From Cystobacter ferrugineus (GTDB lineage: Bacteria; Myxococcota; Myxococcia; Myxococcales; Myxococcaceae): a stretch of DNA of 64,000 nt. The stretch is taken from contig NZ_MPIN01000010.1 in NCBI RefSeq assembly GCF_001887355.1, forward strand, positions 2,878 to 66,877, in the 5' to 3' direction. Positions 36,719 to 44,740 of this stretch are shown piece by piece; the first letter of the stretch is position 1, and each line of letters starts with the position of its first letter. The notes under the pieces are model-generated. The model saw only the letters and a list, made by a program, of their open reading frames with translations. It was not told the origin of the DNA and did no database searches. The translations under genes were made by a program, and so were the position numbers.

Positions 36719-36867
36719 GTCCGCCCCGGTCCTCCCGCCGGCTCGTCCCCCGGGCCCTGCGTCGTTGGCCCTTTCGCCCGGGGTGCGATTTGGTGCTACG
36801 ATATCCTCCATCGTGCTCCTTTTTCATTCACCCTTCGCTCCCAACGGGCTGCCCGCCCTCTCGCGCC

Positions 36868-36887
36868 CGGGAGGCACCCGCCTCCCG
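36868..36887 (+). promoter_or_regulatory. Perfect 8-bp hairpin in a leader region
   Basis: CGGGAGGC (36868-36875) pairs with GCCTCCCG (36880-36887) around ACCC, 19 nt before the GTG start at 36906. It could sequester or expose the following GAGGGAGG ribosome-binding site. Confidence 0.3.
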
Positions 36888-36905
36888 CCAGAGGGAGGCA
36901 TCGTC

Positions 36906-37331
36906 GTGGAAGACGCGCTCTGGCCGCTGCTGACGGTGCGGTTCGGGGCGGGCCTCTCGGGCGAGACGTTCGACGCCTACCTGGACTGGCGGACCGAGTG
37001 GCTCCAGCGGTGTGAGCCGCACGTGAGCATCATCGACGCGCGCGCGGTGCCCATCCGCGTGGCCCCCTACCGCCAGCGCTACATCGACTGGCTGCGCGAG
37101 CATGAGTGCGCCCTGCGCGAGTGGATGATCGGCTCGGCGTACGTGCTCAACTCCCCGGAGGGGCACATGCTCGCGAGCCTCATCCGCCACGGGGCCTCGC
37201 TGCACACGCCCTTCGTCGTCACCCCCACGCTGCCGGACGCGGCCAGGTGGGCCGCGGAACAGTTCCAGGAGCGAGGGCTCGGCGAGGCCGCGCGACGGGT
37301 GCGCGCCCACTACGCCCTGCCCACGAGCTGA
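36906..37331 (+). CDS. Small cytoplasmic protein of an uncharacterised STAS-like family
   Basis: 141 residues. The pattern VEDALWPLLTVRFGAGLSGETFDAYLDW, then PHVSIIDARAVPIRV, IGSAYVLNSPEGHMLASLI and WAAEQFQERGL looks like a recurring myxobacterial family with an STAS-like alpha/beta layout (beta-strand, helix, ID-A loop). The function is unknown. The GTG at 36906 is chosen because GAGGGAGG sits 7 nt upstream; the frame stays open to a TTG at 36765 without a good site. Confidence 0.5.
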   Translation: MEDALWPLLTVRFGAGLSGETFDAYLDWRTEWLQRCEPHVSIIDARAVPIRVAPYRQRYIDWLREHECALREWMIGSAYVLNSPEGHMLASLIRHGASLHTPFVVTPTLPDAARWAAEQFQERGLGEAARRVRAHYALPTS

Positions 37332-37413
37332 GCCCGGCACCACATCGGCGCTTGCCTCTGGAGCGCACGGCGGGAAGAGTGGCCTCCCCTTCTCCCCTTC
37401 CAGGAGCCCCGCC

Positions 37414-38298
37414 ATGTCGCCATCCCCCACCCCGGTCATCGGCATCATCGGAGGCAGTGGCCTCTACCAGATCGACGGCCTGGAGAACGTCGTCTGGCGC
37501 GAGGTGGCCACGCCCTTTGGCGCCCCCTCGGACGCGCTGTGCTTCGGCACCCTCGAGGGCACGCCCGTGGTGTTCCTGCCACGCCATGGCCGGGGACACC
37601 GCATCGCCCCGTCTGAAATCAACTTCCGCGCCAACATCGACGCGCTCAAGCGCTCGGGGGTGACGGACGTGCTGTCGGTGTCCGCGGTGGGCAGCCTGCG
37701 CGAGGACCTGCCCCCGGGCACCTTCGTGGTGGTGGACCAGTTCATCGACCGCACCTTCGCGCGCACCAAGAGCTTCTTCGGCACCGGGTGCGTGGCGCAC
37801 GTGTCCATGGCCCGGCCCGTGTGCTCGCGCCTGGGAGACGCGGTGATGGGCGGCTGCGAGGTGCTCGGCATCCCCGCGCGGCGCGGCGGCACCTACCTGG
37901 TGATGGAAGGGCCCCAGTTCTCCTCGCTCGCCGAGAGCGAGCTGTACCGCTCCTGGGGGTGCAGCGTGATCGGCATGACGAACATGCCCGAGGCCAAGCT
38001 CGCCCGGGAGGCGGAGCTCTGCTACGCGAGCGTGGCCATGGTCACCGACTTCGACTGCTGGCACCAGGGCCATGACGCCGTCACCGTGGACCAGGTCGTC
38101 GCGGTGATGACGGCCAACTCGGGCAAGGCGCGCGCGCTGGTGAAGAACACCGTGCCCCGGCTCGGCAAGCACACCGTGCCCTGCGTCCACGGCTGCCAGC
38201 GGGCGCTCGACCACGCCCTCATCACCGCCCCCGACGCGCGCGACCCCGCCGTCCTCGCCCGGCTCGACGCCGTGGCCGGCCGGGTGCTGCGCCGCTGA
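37414..38298 (+). CDS. mtnP: S-methyl-5'-thioadenosine phosphorylase
   Basis: 294 residues. It splits methylthioadenosine with phosphate into adenine and methylthioribose-1-phosphate. Motifs: GIIGGSGLY (phosphate loop), RHGRGH, NFRANI, SAVGSL, MEGPQFSS, GMTNMPEAKLARE and TDFDCW (the Asp that recognises adenine). The size is normal for the MTAP family. It starts a three-gene run with mtnA and a class II aldolase. A short stretch with a possible relic follows before mtnA. The ATG is behind TTCCAGGAGCCCCGCC. Confidence 0.93.
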   Translation: MSPSPTPVIGIIGGSGLYQIDGLENVVWREVATPFGAPSDALCFGTLEGTPVVFLPRHGRGHRIAPSEINFRANIDALKRSGVTDVLSVSAVGSLREDLPPGTFVVVDQFIDRTFARTKSFFGTGCVAHVSMARPVCSRLGDAVMGGCEVLGIPARRGGTYLVMEGPQFSSLAESELYRSWGCSVIGMTNMPEAKLAREAELCYASVAMVTDFDCWHQGHDAVTVDQVVAVMTANSGKARALVKNTVPRLGKHTVPCVHGCQRALDHALITAPDARDPAVLARLDAVAGRVLRR

Positions 38299-38299
38299 C

Positions 38300-38389
38300 G
38301 TGCGCGGGCCCCTTCCACTCCGGGCAGAACGTAAATTCATCGCCACCGAGCAGCTCGCCTTCTCCAACCTCGTGGACTGGAGCCACTGA
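38300..38389 (+). other. Short open frame, possible gene relic
   Basis: A GTG two bases after the mtnP stop begins a 29-codon frame ending ...[13 protein letters not shown]. Such a C-terminal-like end without a body suggests a decayed gene fragment or chance. It lies in the mtnP-mtnA intergenic region. Confidence 0.15.
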
Positions 38390-38481
38390 GCGCTCCCCCG
38401 GCGGGCCGCCCGAATTCCACCGGGCGAGCCCGCCTCCAGGGCATGATGAGGGGGTTTTCCCCGGAAGGGACGGAACGCCAC

Positions 38482-39597
38482 ATGAAGGTCCACGGAAAAG
38501 CCACGCGCAGCATCTGGACCGAGCCGGATGGCTCGGTGGGCATCATCGACCAGACGCACCTGCCCCACGCGTTCGTGACGCTGCGGCTCACGACGCTCGA
38601 GGAGGCGGCCCACGCCATCCGCGCCATGCAGGTGCGCGGGGCACCACTCATCGGGGCGACGGCGGCCTACGGGGTGTGCCTCGCGCTGCGCGTGGACGCC
38701 TCGCAGGGAGCGCTCGAGCGGGCGTGCGCGCTCCTGCAGGCCACCCGGCCGACGGCGGTCAACCTGAAGTGGGCGCTCGACGGGATGCGCCGCGCGCTGC
38801 ACCCCCTGCCTCCCGCCGAGCGGCTGGCGGCGGCCTGGGCGCATGCCGCCGCGCTGTGTGACGAGGACGTGGCCATCAACCAGGCCATTGGACGGCACGG
38901 GCTCACGCTCATCCGGGAGGCGTGGGAGCGCAAGGGCCGCGAGGGCCGGGTGAACGTGCTCACGCACTGCAACGCGGGGTGGCTGGCCACGGTGGACTGG
39001 GGCACGGCGCTCGCGCCCCTGTACCTCGCGCGGGACGAGGGCCTGCCCGTGCACGTCTGGGTGGACGAGACGCGGCCGCGCAACCAGGGCGCGAGCCTGA
39101 CGGCGTGGGAGCTGGGCCAGCACGGCGTGCCCCACACCGTCATCGCCGACAACGTGGGCGGCCACCTCATGCAGCACGGCGAGGTGGACTTGTGCATCGT
39201 CGGCACGGACCGCACCACGGCCCGGGGCGACGTGGCGAACAAGATTGGCACCTACCTCAAGGCGCTGGCGGCCAGGGACAACGGGGTGCCCTTCTACGTG
39301 GCGCTGCCCTCGCCGACGATCGACTGGACGCTGGAGGACGGCGTGCGCGACATCCCCATCGAGCAGCGTGACGGGCGCGAGCTGACGGACGTGAGTGGAC
39401 GGCTCGCCTCGGGCGAGGTGGTGACGGTGCGGGTGACGCCCGAGGGCAGCCCGGTGGCCAACTACGGCTTCGACGTGACGCCCGCGCGGCTCGTCACGGC
39501 GCTCATCACCGAGCGCGGCGTGTGTCCGGCCACGAGCGAGGGGTTGCTGTCGCTCTTCCCCGAGCGGCGCGAGCTCACCGGGAGAACGGGCACGTGA
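38482..39597 (+). CDS. mtnA: Methylthioribose-1-phosphate isomerase
   Basis: 371 residues. It isomerises methylthioribose-1-phosphate to methylthioribulose-1-phosphate. The catalytic pair is Cys163 in NVLTHCNAG and Asp243 in [22 protein letters not shown] and [17 protein letters not shown] are further family motifs. The start is the ATG at 38482 (MKVHGKATR); a longer in-frame opening lacks similarity. Its TGA overlaps the GTG of the downstream aldolase (GTGA), so these two are coupled. With mtnP upstream it forms a methylthioadenosine salvage unit. Confidence 0.93.
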   Translation: MKVHGKATRSIWTEPDGSVGIIDQTHLPHAFVTLRLTTLEEAAHAIRAMQVRGAPLIGATAAYGVCLALRVDASQGALERACALLQATRPTAVNLKWALDGMRRALHPLPPAERLAAAWAHAAALCDEDVAINQAIGRHGLTLIREAWERKGREGRVNVLTHCNAGWLATVDWGTALAPLYLARDEGLPVHVWVDETRPRNQGASLTAWELGQHGVPHTVIADNVGGHLMQHGEVDLCIVGTDRTTARGDVANKIGTYLKALAARDNGVPFYVALPSPTIDWTLEDGVRDIPIEQRDGRELTDVSGRLASGEVVTVRVTPEGSPVANYGFDVTPARLVTALITERGVCPATSEGLLSLFPERRELTGRTGT

Positions 39598-40253
39598 GCG
39601 CACTGGACGAGCGCGCGCTGCGCGAGGAGATGATCGCCACGGGCCGCCGGATGAACGCCACGGGGCTCAACCAGGGGACGAGTGGCAACCTGAGCGTGCG
39701 GGTGGAGGGAGGCTTCCTGCTCACGCCCTCGGGGATGGACTACGACGCGCTCGTGCCGGAGGACATGGTGCGGATGCGGATGGACGGCACGTACGAGGGG
39801 CACCGCGAGCCGTCCACCGAGTGGCGCATCCACCGGGACATCCTCGCCACGCGGCCCGAGGTGGGGGGAGTGCTGCACGCGCATTCCATGTTCAGCACGA
39901 GCGTGGCGTGCCTGCGCCGGCCCATTCCGGCCTTCCACTACATGGTGACGCGCGCGGGGGGCGAGGACATCCGGTGCTCGGACTACGCCACGTTCGGCAC
40001 CGAGGAGCTGTCGCGGCACGTGCTGGTGGCGCTGGAGGGCCGGCTGGCGTGCCTGATGGCCAACCACGGCATGGTGGCGCTGGGGGCCACGCTGGCGGGG
40101 GCGTTCAAGCTGGCGGTGGAGGTGGAGACGCTCGCGGCCATGTACTGGCGCGCGCTCCAGGTGGGCGAGCCCGTGCTCTTGGAGCCGGCGGAGATGCGGC
40201 GGGTGCTGGAGAAGTTCAAGACGTACGGCCAGAAGCCCGCGCGCGGGAGCTGA
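39594..40253 (+). CDS. Class II aldolase, probable methylthioribulose-1-phosphate aldolase of the DHAP shunt
   Basis: 219 residues of the class II aldolase/adducin fold. Visible features are GTSGNLSVR (phosphate-binding), [10 protein letters not shown], Glu76 (STEWRIH), the zinc pair His95/His97 in HAHS, and His158 in MANHGM. Directly after mtnA, the most likely reaction is cleavage of methylthioribulose-1-phosphate to DHAP and methylthioacetaldehyde (the DHAP shunt). The alternative is the MtnB dehydratase of the universal salvage pathway, which shares the fold. No mtnC, mtnD or mtnW is present here, favouring the aldolase. The GTG start overlaps the mtnA stop. Confidence 0.78.
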   Translation: MSALDERALREEMIATGRRMNATGLNQGTSGNLSVRVEGGFLLTPSGMDYDALVPEDMVRMRMDGTYEGHREPSTEWRIHRDILATRPEVGGVLHAHSMFSTSVACLRRPIPAFHYMVTRAGGEDIRCSDYATFGTEELSRHVLVALEGRLACLMANHGMVALGATLAGAFKLAVEVETLAAMYWRALQVGEPVLLEPAEMRRVLEKFKTYGQKPARGS

Positions 40254-40272
40254 GCCCGGGACGGTGACGAGG

Positions 40273-41076
40273 CTAGGACGCCTCGAGTTCCCGATCCCAG
40301 TCGTACAACGTCTCCAGCAGGTCCGACGTGCAGGCGCCGGACATCCGCTCGAAGGACGCCGGGTCGAGCGCGGCGACACGCTGACGCACGAAGGAAGGAT
40401 CCGCCAACCGGCTCCGATGCTTCAGCCCCTTGGCATGGGGAAGAGCCCGGGGCATTTCGCGGGCGAGGACTGCCTCACTGTCTTCCCGGGTCGCATGCGC
40501 CATGCGCTCCGCGGCCATCTCCAGGCGCGTGCGGAGCGGGCCGTCTTCCATCGGGCACCACGCTTGGAGGGCCCAATCGTGGGAGGCTTCCAGCAGGCCC
40601 TCCAGCGTGAGCACGGCACCGAGGGTCTTGTAGAGATAACGAGCGGACTGGAGCGGCTCCCAGAAGCGCAGCACCGAGCGCAAGCGGAGCGCGGTTCGCT
40701 CCGTGCTCCTGGGCGCCTCCTGAGCAACCGCCGCGTGAAGCGCGCCCCAAGGTGTCTCCCGGCGGAAGGCCTCGTAGAGATCGCTCACCTGGAAGGCGTT
40801 CCGCCAGTCCAGGGCCTCGCACAATCCCTCCAACACATTCGAGAGCAGGTACAGCCTCCAGGCGGGCCGCTCCCGCTGGAAGTCGGCCACCTCGTGAACC
40901 ACCACCACCTCGCCGGGAGGCACCGCACTCAGTTCACGAGGAGCGGGGAAGGAGCCCTCTCGCAGGTACTGCGCGGCGCACCGTTCGCCCTCCCGCCGAG
41001 CCATTCCGCTGACCGCGAGCCAGGCACCTCGAAGGAAGGAAGGCATCTGAAGAAGGGAGGGCGCCTCGAAGTCCAT
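40273..41076 (-). CDS. Hypothetical protein
   Basis: 267 residues of mixed helical character with no signal peptide and no domain I recognise. It has several Trp/Leu-rich helices (WRLYLLSNVLEGLCEALDW, FWEPLQSARYLYKTLGAVL), suggesting a helical globular protein. It is convergent with the aldolase, 19 nt away. The N-terminal part (codons for LRGAWLAVSGMARR) contains the left copy of the 38-bp direct repeat that bounds the toxin-antitoxin-like island, so its start region may have been remodelled. The start at 41076 has no good ribosome-binding site; the Met of MPSFLRG is an alternative. Confidence 0.5.
   Translation of the reverse strand: MDFEAPSLLQMPSFLRGAWLAVSGMARREGERCAAQYLREGSFPAPRELSAVPPGEVVVVHEVADFQRERPAWRLYLLSNVLEGLCEALDWRNAFQVSDLYEAFRRETPWGALHAAVAQEAPRSTERTALRLRSVLRFWEPLQSARYLYKTLGAVLTLEGLLEASHDWALQAWCPMEDGPLRTRLEMAAERMAHATREDSEAVLAREMPRALPHAKGLKHRSRLADPSFVRQRVAALDPASFERMSGACTSDLLETLYDWDRELEAS
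40992..41029. repeat. Left 38-bp direct repeat of the island
   Basis: CCCGCCGAGCCATTCCGCTG then ACCGCGAGCCAGGCACCT. It matches 42332-42369 at 36 of 38 positions. It lies inside the 5' part of the gene at 40273-41076. Confidence 0.7.
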
Positions 41077-41324
41077 GGCGTGGGTGCTGGCAAATGGCGC
41101 GACGTAGAGCAGCGCTGTCGCGAAACCTGCGTTCCTCCCCCTGGGGGAATCACGGAACCAGGTTGCTTCAGAGTACCCCGCTTTCGCAAGGATGCTTGCG
41201 CAATAACGGTGGAGTTATTACTGTTAAGTGAGTACGAACTGAGTAACTGCGAAGTCGATACTCAGGGTGATGGGAGCTGCAACTCACATCCTCCTGAGTG
41301 AAGACGAGGGAATGGAGTCCCGCC
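41077..41324. other. AT-richer intergenic promoter region
   Basis: Base composition drops in GC here, especially at 41200-41300 (GTTATTACTGTTAAGTGAG). It holds the inverted repeat described separately and probably the promoter of the RHH/GNAT operon. I cannot fix a -10/-35 pair with certainty. Confidence 0.4.
41260..41299 (+). promoter_or_regulatory. Inverted repeat, probable antitoxin operator
   Basis: ACTCAGG (41260-41266) and CCTGAGT (41293-41299) form an inverted repeat 26 nt upstream of the RHH gene start. RHH antitoxins usually bind such sites to repress their own operon. Confidence 0.4.
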
Positions 41325-41696
41325 ATGCCACAGACTGAACGTCTGCAGGCTTCGTTACCGACAATCGCGATGAGGGAACTCACTCGCTTGAGCGAGGAAC
41401 TCGGCGTCGACAAGAGCGCGGTGGTGCAGGAGGCCCTCAGCCTCTTTTGGAAGGCCGCCTCCGAGGTCAAGCAAGGCGCCAAGCTCGCCTTCTTGCCCCC
41501 CACACCACAGGGAACCATACGGGAGTTCAGCACTCCCTTACTTACTCATATGGAACAGGCCGCGAACATGGACCCAGCGGAAATCGTCCTGCCGGACGCG
41601 GACTTTGACAAGGTGGCAGCTAGGCTTGAGGCACCAGCGGATCCTACCCCTGCGCTCCGGGCGCTCGCCCGCAAGCGGCGCCGCCCCCAGCCGTAG
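41325..41696 (+). CDS. Ribbon-helix-helix antitoxin-like protein
   Basis: 123 residues. The N-terminal half has an RHH layout: a beta strand ERLQASLPTIAM followed by two helices ELTRLSEELGVDKSAVVQEALSLFWKA. The C-terminal half is longer than usual and ends in a basic tail (ALARKRRRPQP). The neighbour, 37 nt downstream, is a TacT-like GNAT protein, so this is likely the antitoxin. Lower GC and less extreme codon use than the surroundings fit horizontal transfer. The start at 41325 follows GGAGTCCCGCC; a GTG at 41298 is an alternative. Confidence 0.7.
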   Translation: MPQTERLQASLPTIAMRELTRLSEELGVDKSAVVQEALSLFWKAASEVKQGAKLAFLPPTPQGTIREFSTPLLTHMEQAANMDPAEIVLPDADFDKVAARLEAPADPTPALRALARKRRRPQP

Positions 41697-41733
41697 TTGG
41701 AAAGCCCTGCGCAGTGGGCTTAGCTGATAATGC

Positions 41734-42309
41734 ATGCCACCACCTGCTGCGCCCGCTTCTGTGCTCCCCGAGCCAGTCACTCAGCCGCTAGCCTCAAGCG
41801 ACTCTGGAAGTGGGTTCACCTGCGAGCACGAGGCGCTGAATCGCTTCTTTCGTGAGTCGGCCCGGCAGCACCAGGAAAAGGACATCAGCCGCACCTGGGT
41901 CCTTCGTCGCTCCTCCTCCGACGACCCGGCATTGCCTCCTGTACTGGGCTTCTACACCCTCTCGCTTACAACCCTGCTGCGCGAGACGCTCCCGCCCAAC
42001 CTCGGCAAGCGCCTGCCGAACTACCCCGTCCCGGCGGTCATCATCGCTCGCCTGGCGCGTGACTATCGTGTGCGGGGCAAGGGCTACGGTGAGACGTTAC
42101 TCGATGACGCCCACCTCCGCGCTCTTACCATCAACGCGCAGAGCGGCGCCCTCTGCGTCATCGTGGATGCAAAGGACGCCTACGCTCGCGACTTCTACAA
42201 GAAGTTTGGCTACGCGCCGCTGCTCTCCGCGACGGATGCGCCGGAGTGGCCGCTGCGGATGTATCTGCCCATGAAGGACGTCCGCGCCGCATACACCGAG
42301 ACCACCTGA
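41734..42309 (+). CDS. GNAT-family toxin (TacT-like)
   Basis: 191 residues. The fold and order match GNAT toxins that acetylate aminoacyl-tRNA: FTCEHEALNRFFRESARQH, GFYTLSLTTL, IIARLARDYRVRGKGYGETLL (acetyl-CoA loop RGKGYG, 114-119) and ARDFYKKFGYAPL with Tyr155, the usual catalytic tyrosine position. It follows an RHH gene, the standard antitoxin-toxin order for this class. The N-terminal 20 residues are Pro/Ala-rich. Composition is lower in GC than flanking genes. I infer tRNA acetylation from family, not from proof. Confidence 0.75.
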   Translation: MPPPAAPASVLPEPVTQPLASSDSGSGFTCEHEALNRFFRESARQHQEKDISRTWVLRRSSSDDPALPPVLGFYTLSLTTLLRETLPPNLGKRLPNYPVPAVIIARLARDYRVRGKGYGETLLDDAHLRALTINAQSGALCVIVDAKDAYARDFYKKFGYAPLLSATDAPEWPLRMYLPMKDVRAAYTETT

Positions 42310-42331
42310 CTGCCCGCATCAGGTGCCCGTC

Positions 42332-42369
42332 CCCGCCGAGCCATTGCGCTGACCGCGAGCCATGCACCT
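42332..42369. repeat. Right 38-bp direct repeat of the island
   Basis: CCCGCCGAGCCATTGCGCTG then ACCGCGAGCCATGCACCT, 36 of 38 identical to 40992-41029. It begins 22 bp after the GNAT toxin stop. The distance between the two starts is 1340 bp. Confidence 0.7.
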
Positions 42370-42519
42370 TCGCGTCCAACACGCGGGCGTCACGTGGCCC
42401 ACACTCGGGGCGGGGGTGTCCCTTCCGCCCATTGTGGCGCAAGTGCGTCTCACGCACCTTGAGCGCTCACGCCGTGGCATGTGGAATGGGCCGGTTCCTC
42501 CCTAGCCCGTGAGTCCCTC

Positions 42520-42891
42520 ATGAACCTGAAGAACCTTGCTTCGAGTCTCGCCGTGCTGTCCCTGAGCCTGACGTCCGCTTGTGTCTACACGGAGCCCGTG
42601 CCCGGAAACGTGACCTTCCTCTGGCGCTTCGATGGCCGCGGTTGCTACGGCGACGGCGGGGTCGAGACGGTGCACATCGAAATCCCCGGCGAGTCGCTCG
42701 AGAACCGCGGCTACTACCCCTGCAGCGCCAATGGCAACGACGGCGTGACGCTCTACGACTTCTACCCGGGCACCTACGACTTCTACCTCGAGGCCATCGA
42801 CTACTCCGGCTACGTCTCCTTCGAGGCGAGCGGCCGCTTCACCGTGGATGGAGACACCACCGTGCGCGTGGATCTCTACCCCGCGCGCTGA
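42520..42891 (+). CDS. Small lipoprotein, hypothetical
   Basis: 123 residues. Signal MNLKNLASSLAVLSLSLTSAC with lipobox TSAC. The mature part is a beta-rich, Gly/Tyr/Asp-containing domain (NVTFLWRFDGRGCYGDGGVETVHIEIPG, YPGTYDFYLEAIDYSGYVSFEASGRF), with the look of a small beta-sandwich or carboxypeptidase-regulatory-like fold. There are two Cys residues in the mature part (GRGCYG, YYPCSA). No function known. The ribosome-binding site is weak. Confidence 0.65.
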   Translation: MNLKNLASSLAVLSLSLTSACVYTEPVPGNVTFLWRFDGRGCYGDGGVETVHIEIPGESLENRGYYPCSANGNDGVTLYDFYPGTYDFYLEAIDYSGYVSFEASGRFTVDGDTTVRVDLYPAR

Positions 42892-42978
42892 CGAAAACCG
42901 CACGCTCCGGGTGTCCGTTCCTTGTCAGACCCCCCCTGTATTCTTCCTCTCATGCACGACGCATCAGGGAGGCCGATC

Positions 42979-43662
42979 ATGAACGGACGCACGGAGTCAC
43001 CCCACGTCTCGGAGAACAAGCTGGGGCGCTACCTCACGGCGGCACCCGCGCTGCGCAAGCAGCTCATCCACACCCAGAAGAATCCCCCGGATCCGCGCTA
43101 CCTGCGCTACCCCGACGCCGCCCACGCCATCACGGATTTCCTCTGCCACGGCCAGGACGAGGCCATCCTGCGCCGCCACCAGCACCGCCTGGCCACCACC
43201 GTCTTCGAGTCCGAGTTCGACGCGCACCGCGCCGAGTCGTGCATCGAGGCCATCGAGCACTACCGGCGGATGCACCCGGGCCTGGGGCTCGGCGGCCTCA
43301 TCGCCACCACCGTGGGCGACGCGCCGCCCCCGCTCGAGGTGGCCGGTGTGAGCATCCAGGTGCGGCCCCAGGTCGTGCTCCAGGAGGTGGACGCGCACGG
43401 CAACAACCAGGTCGGCCTGCTCAAGCTCTACTTCTCCAAGCACCACCCGCTGGACGAGCGCTCCGGGCAGTACATCGCCATCCTGCTCAACGCCTTCGCC
43501 GAGCAGCACCTCGCGCCGCTCGGCCCGCTGGACGCCCGGCGGATGCTCGTGGTGGACGTGTTCGCCGGCCGGGCCTACTCGGCCCCCCGCGCCCGCACGC
43601 GCCGCCTGTGCGATGTGCGCCATGCCTGCGAGGAGATCGCCGCCCGCTGGGCCGTACACTAA
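42979..43662 (+). CDS. Hypothetical cytoplasmic protein
   Basis: 227 residues. No signal or membrane helix. A segment VVLQEVDAHGNNQVGLLKLYFSK has an E-x-K-like arrangement on consecutive strands that recalls PD-(D/E)XK nuclease cores, and ends with a Cys/Arg-rich tail (RARTRRLCDVRHACEEIAARW). I give the nuclease idea low weight. The start at 42979 follows GGGAGGCCGATC; earlier Met codons at 42952 and 42922 lack one. It precedes the ArsA-like pair on the same strand by 115 nt. Confidence 0.55.
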   Translation: MNGRTESPHVSENKLGRYLTAAPALRKQLIHTQKNPPDPRYLRYPDAAHAITDFLCHGQDEAILRRHQHRLATTVFESEFDAHRAESCIEAIEHYRRMHPGLGLGGLIATTVGDAPPPLEVAGVSIQVRPQVVLQEVDAHGNNQVGLLKLYFSKHHPLDERSGQYIAILLNAFAEQHLAPLGPLDARRMLVVDVFAGRAYSAPRARTRRLCDVRHACEEIAARWAVH

Positions 43663-43777
43663 CCGACGCTCCCACCTGCCCGGCGGAGGAGCGGTTTCGT
43701 GCACTACCCTTGTCGCCAGGGGGGTGGGTCGTTCAGACTCCCACCCCTCACGCTATCTCCTAAGAGGGGCGACGGCC

Positions 43778-44740
43778 TTGGTGCACGCATTTTGGGAACG
43801 ACGGGCATTGCTCGTCTCGGGCAAGGGCGGCGTGGGCAAGACGACCGTCGCGGCGGCGCTCGCACGCGCGGCGGTGAGTGCCGGCAAGCGGGTGCTGCTC
43901 GCCGAGGTCGAGCTGGGCTCGGAGAACGCCGACAGCCCCTCGCCGCTGGCGGAGTTCGTGGGCGCGCGCCCCTCCGGCGCCCAGGTCGTCTCCGTGTCCG
44001 AGCGCCTGTCCTTCGTGCGCCTGTCGGCCATCGAGGGCCAGCGCCTCTTCCTCCAGGACATCCTCCCCTTGAGGGTCATGGCGGACGCGGCCATGCGCAT
44101 GCGCGCCCTGCGCCGCTTCCTGGAGGCCGCCCCCGCCCTGCGGGAGATGGGCGTGCTCTACCAGATGCTCCACCTGCTGCGGCTCACGCGGCCGAATGGC
44201 CAGGCGCAACACCCGCTGTGCATCCTGGACCTGCCGGCCACGGGCCACGCGCTCGCGCTCGCGGCGCTGCCCGACACGCTCTTGTCCGTCATGCCCGGTG
44301 GCCCCATCGGGCGCTCGGTGCGCGAGGGGCTCACGCTCTTGAGGGACCCCGCCCTCACCGGCACGGTGCTCGTCACCCTACCCGAGCCCCTGCCCGTGAG
44401 CGAGACGCTGGAGCTGGCCACCGCCATCGGGAGCCACGGCATTCCGCTCGCCGCGGGGGTGCTCAACCGCATGCCGGACAATCCCTTCTCGCCGGACGGG
44501 CGCGACGCGGTGAAGCGGCTGCTCGAGGCGCACGGGCCGCACCGGGGTCAGCGCGCGCTGGGCCGCCTGGACCGGGCGCGCGCGGCGCAGAACCGGCTGG
44601 AGACGAACTTCCCCGCCCCGCTGCTCACCCTGCCGGACCTGCCCGCCACGGCCACGGGCCTGGTGGAGCAGCTCGCCGCGCACCTCGTCCGTGTGTCCTC
44701 GCCCCCTGCCTCGCGCGAGAGCGCTGGAGCCCAGCCATGA
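43778..44740 (+). CDS. ArsA/Get3-like ATPase, first of a tandem pair
   Basis: About 320 residues. The deviant P-loop GKGGVGKT (15-22) with the signature lysine is typical of the ArsA/Get3/MinD group. CILDLPATGHALAL corresponds to the switch II region (LDTPPSRHALxF in the partner). The protein is shorter than ArsA2 and lacks much of its helical insert. Start is taken at TTG 43778 (behind AGAGGGG); the adjacent GTG codon is equally possible. The ATG of the second ATPase overlaps its TGA (ATGA), so the two are coupled and may form a heterodimer. Function unknown. Confidence 0.75.
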   Translation: MVHAFWERRALLVSGKGGVGKTTVAAALARAAVSAGKRVLLAEVELGSENADSPSPLAEFVGARPSGAQVVSVSERLSFVRLSAIEGQRLFLQDILPLRVMADAAMRMRALRRFLEAAPALREMGVLYQMLHLLRLTRPNGQAQHPLCILDLPATGHALALAALPDTLLSVMPGGPIGRSVREGLTLLRDPALTGTVLVTLPEPLPVSETLELATAIGSHGIPLAAGVLNRMPDNPFSPDGRDAVKRLLEAHGPHRGQRALGRLDRARAAQNRLETNFPAPLLTLPDLPATATGLVEQLAAHLVRVSSPPASRESAGAQP

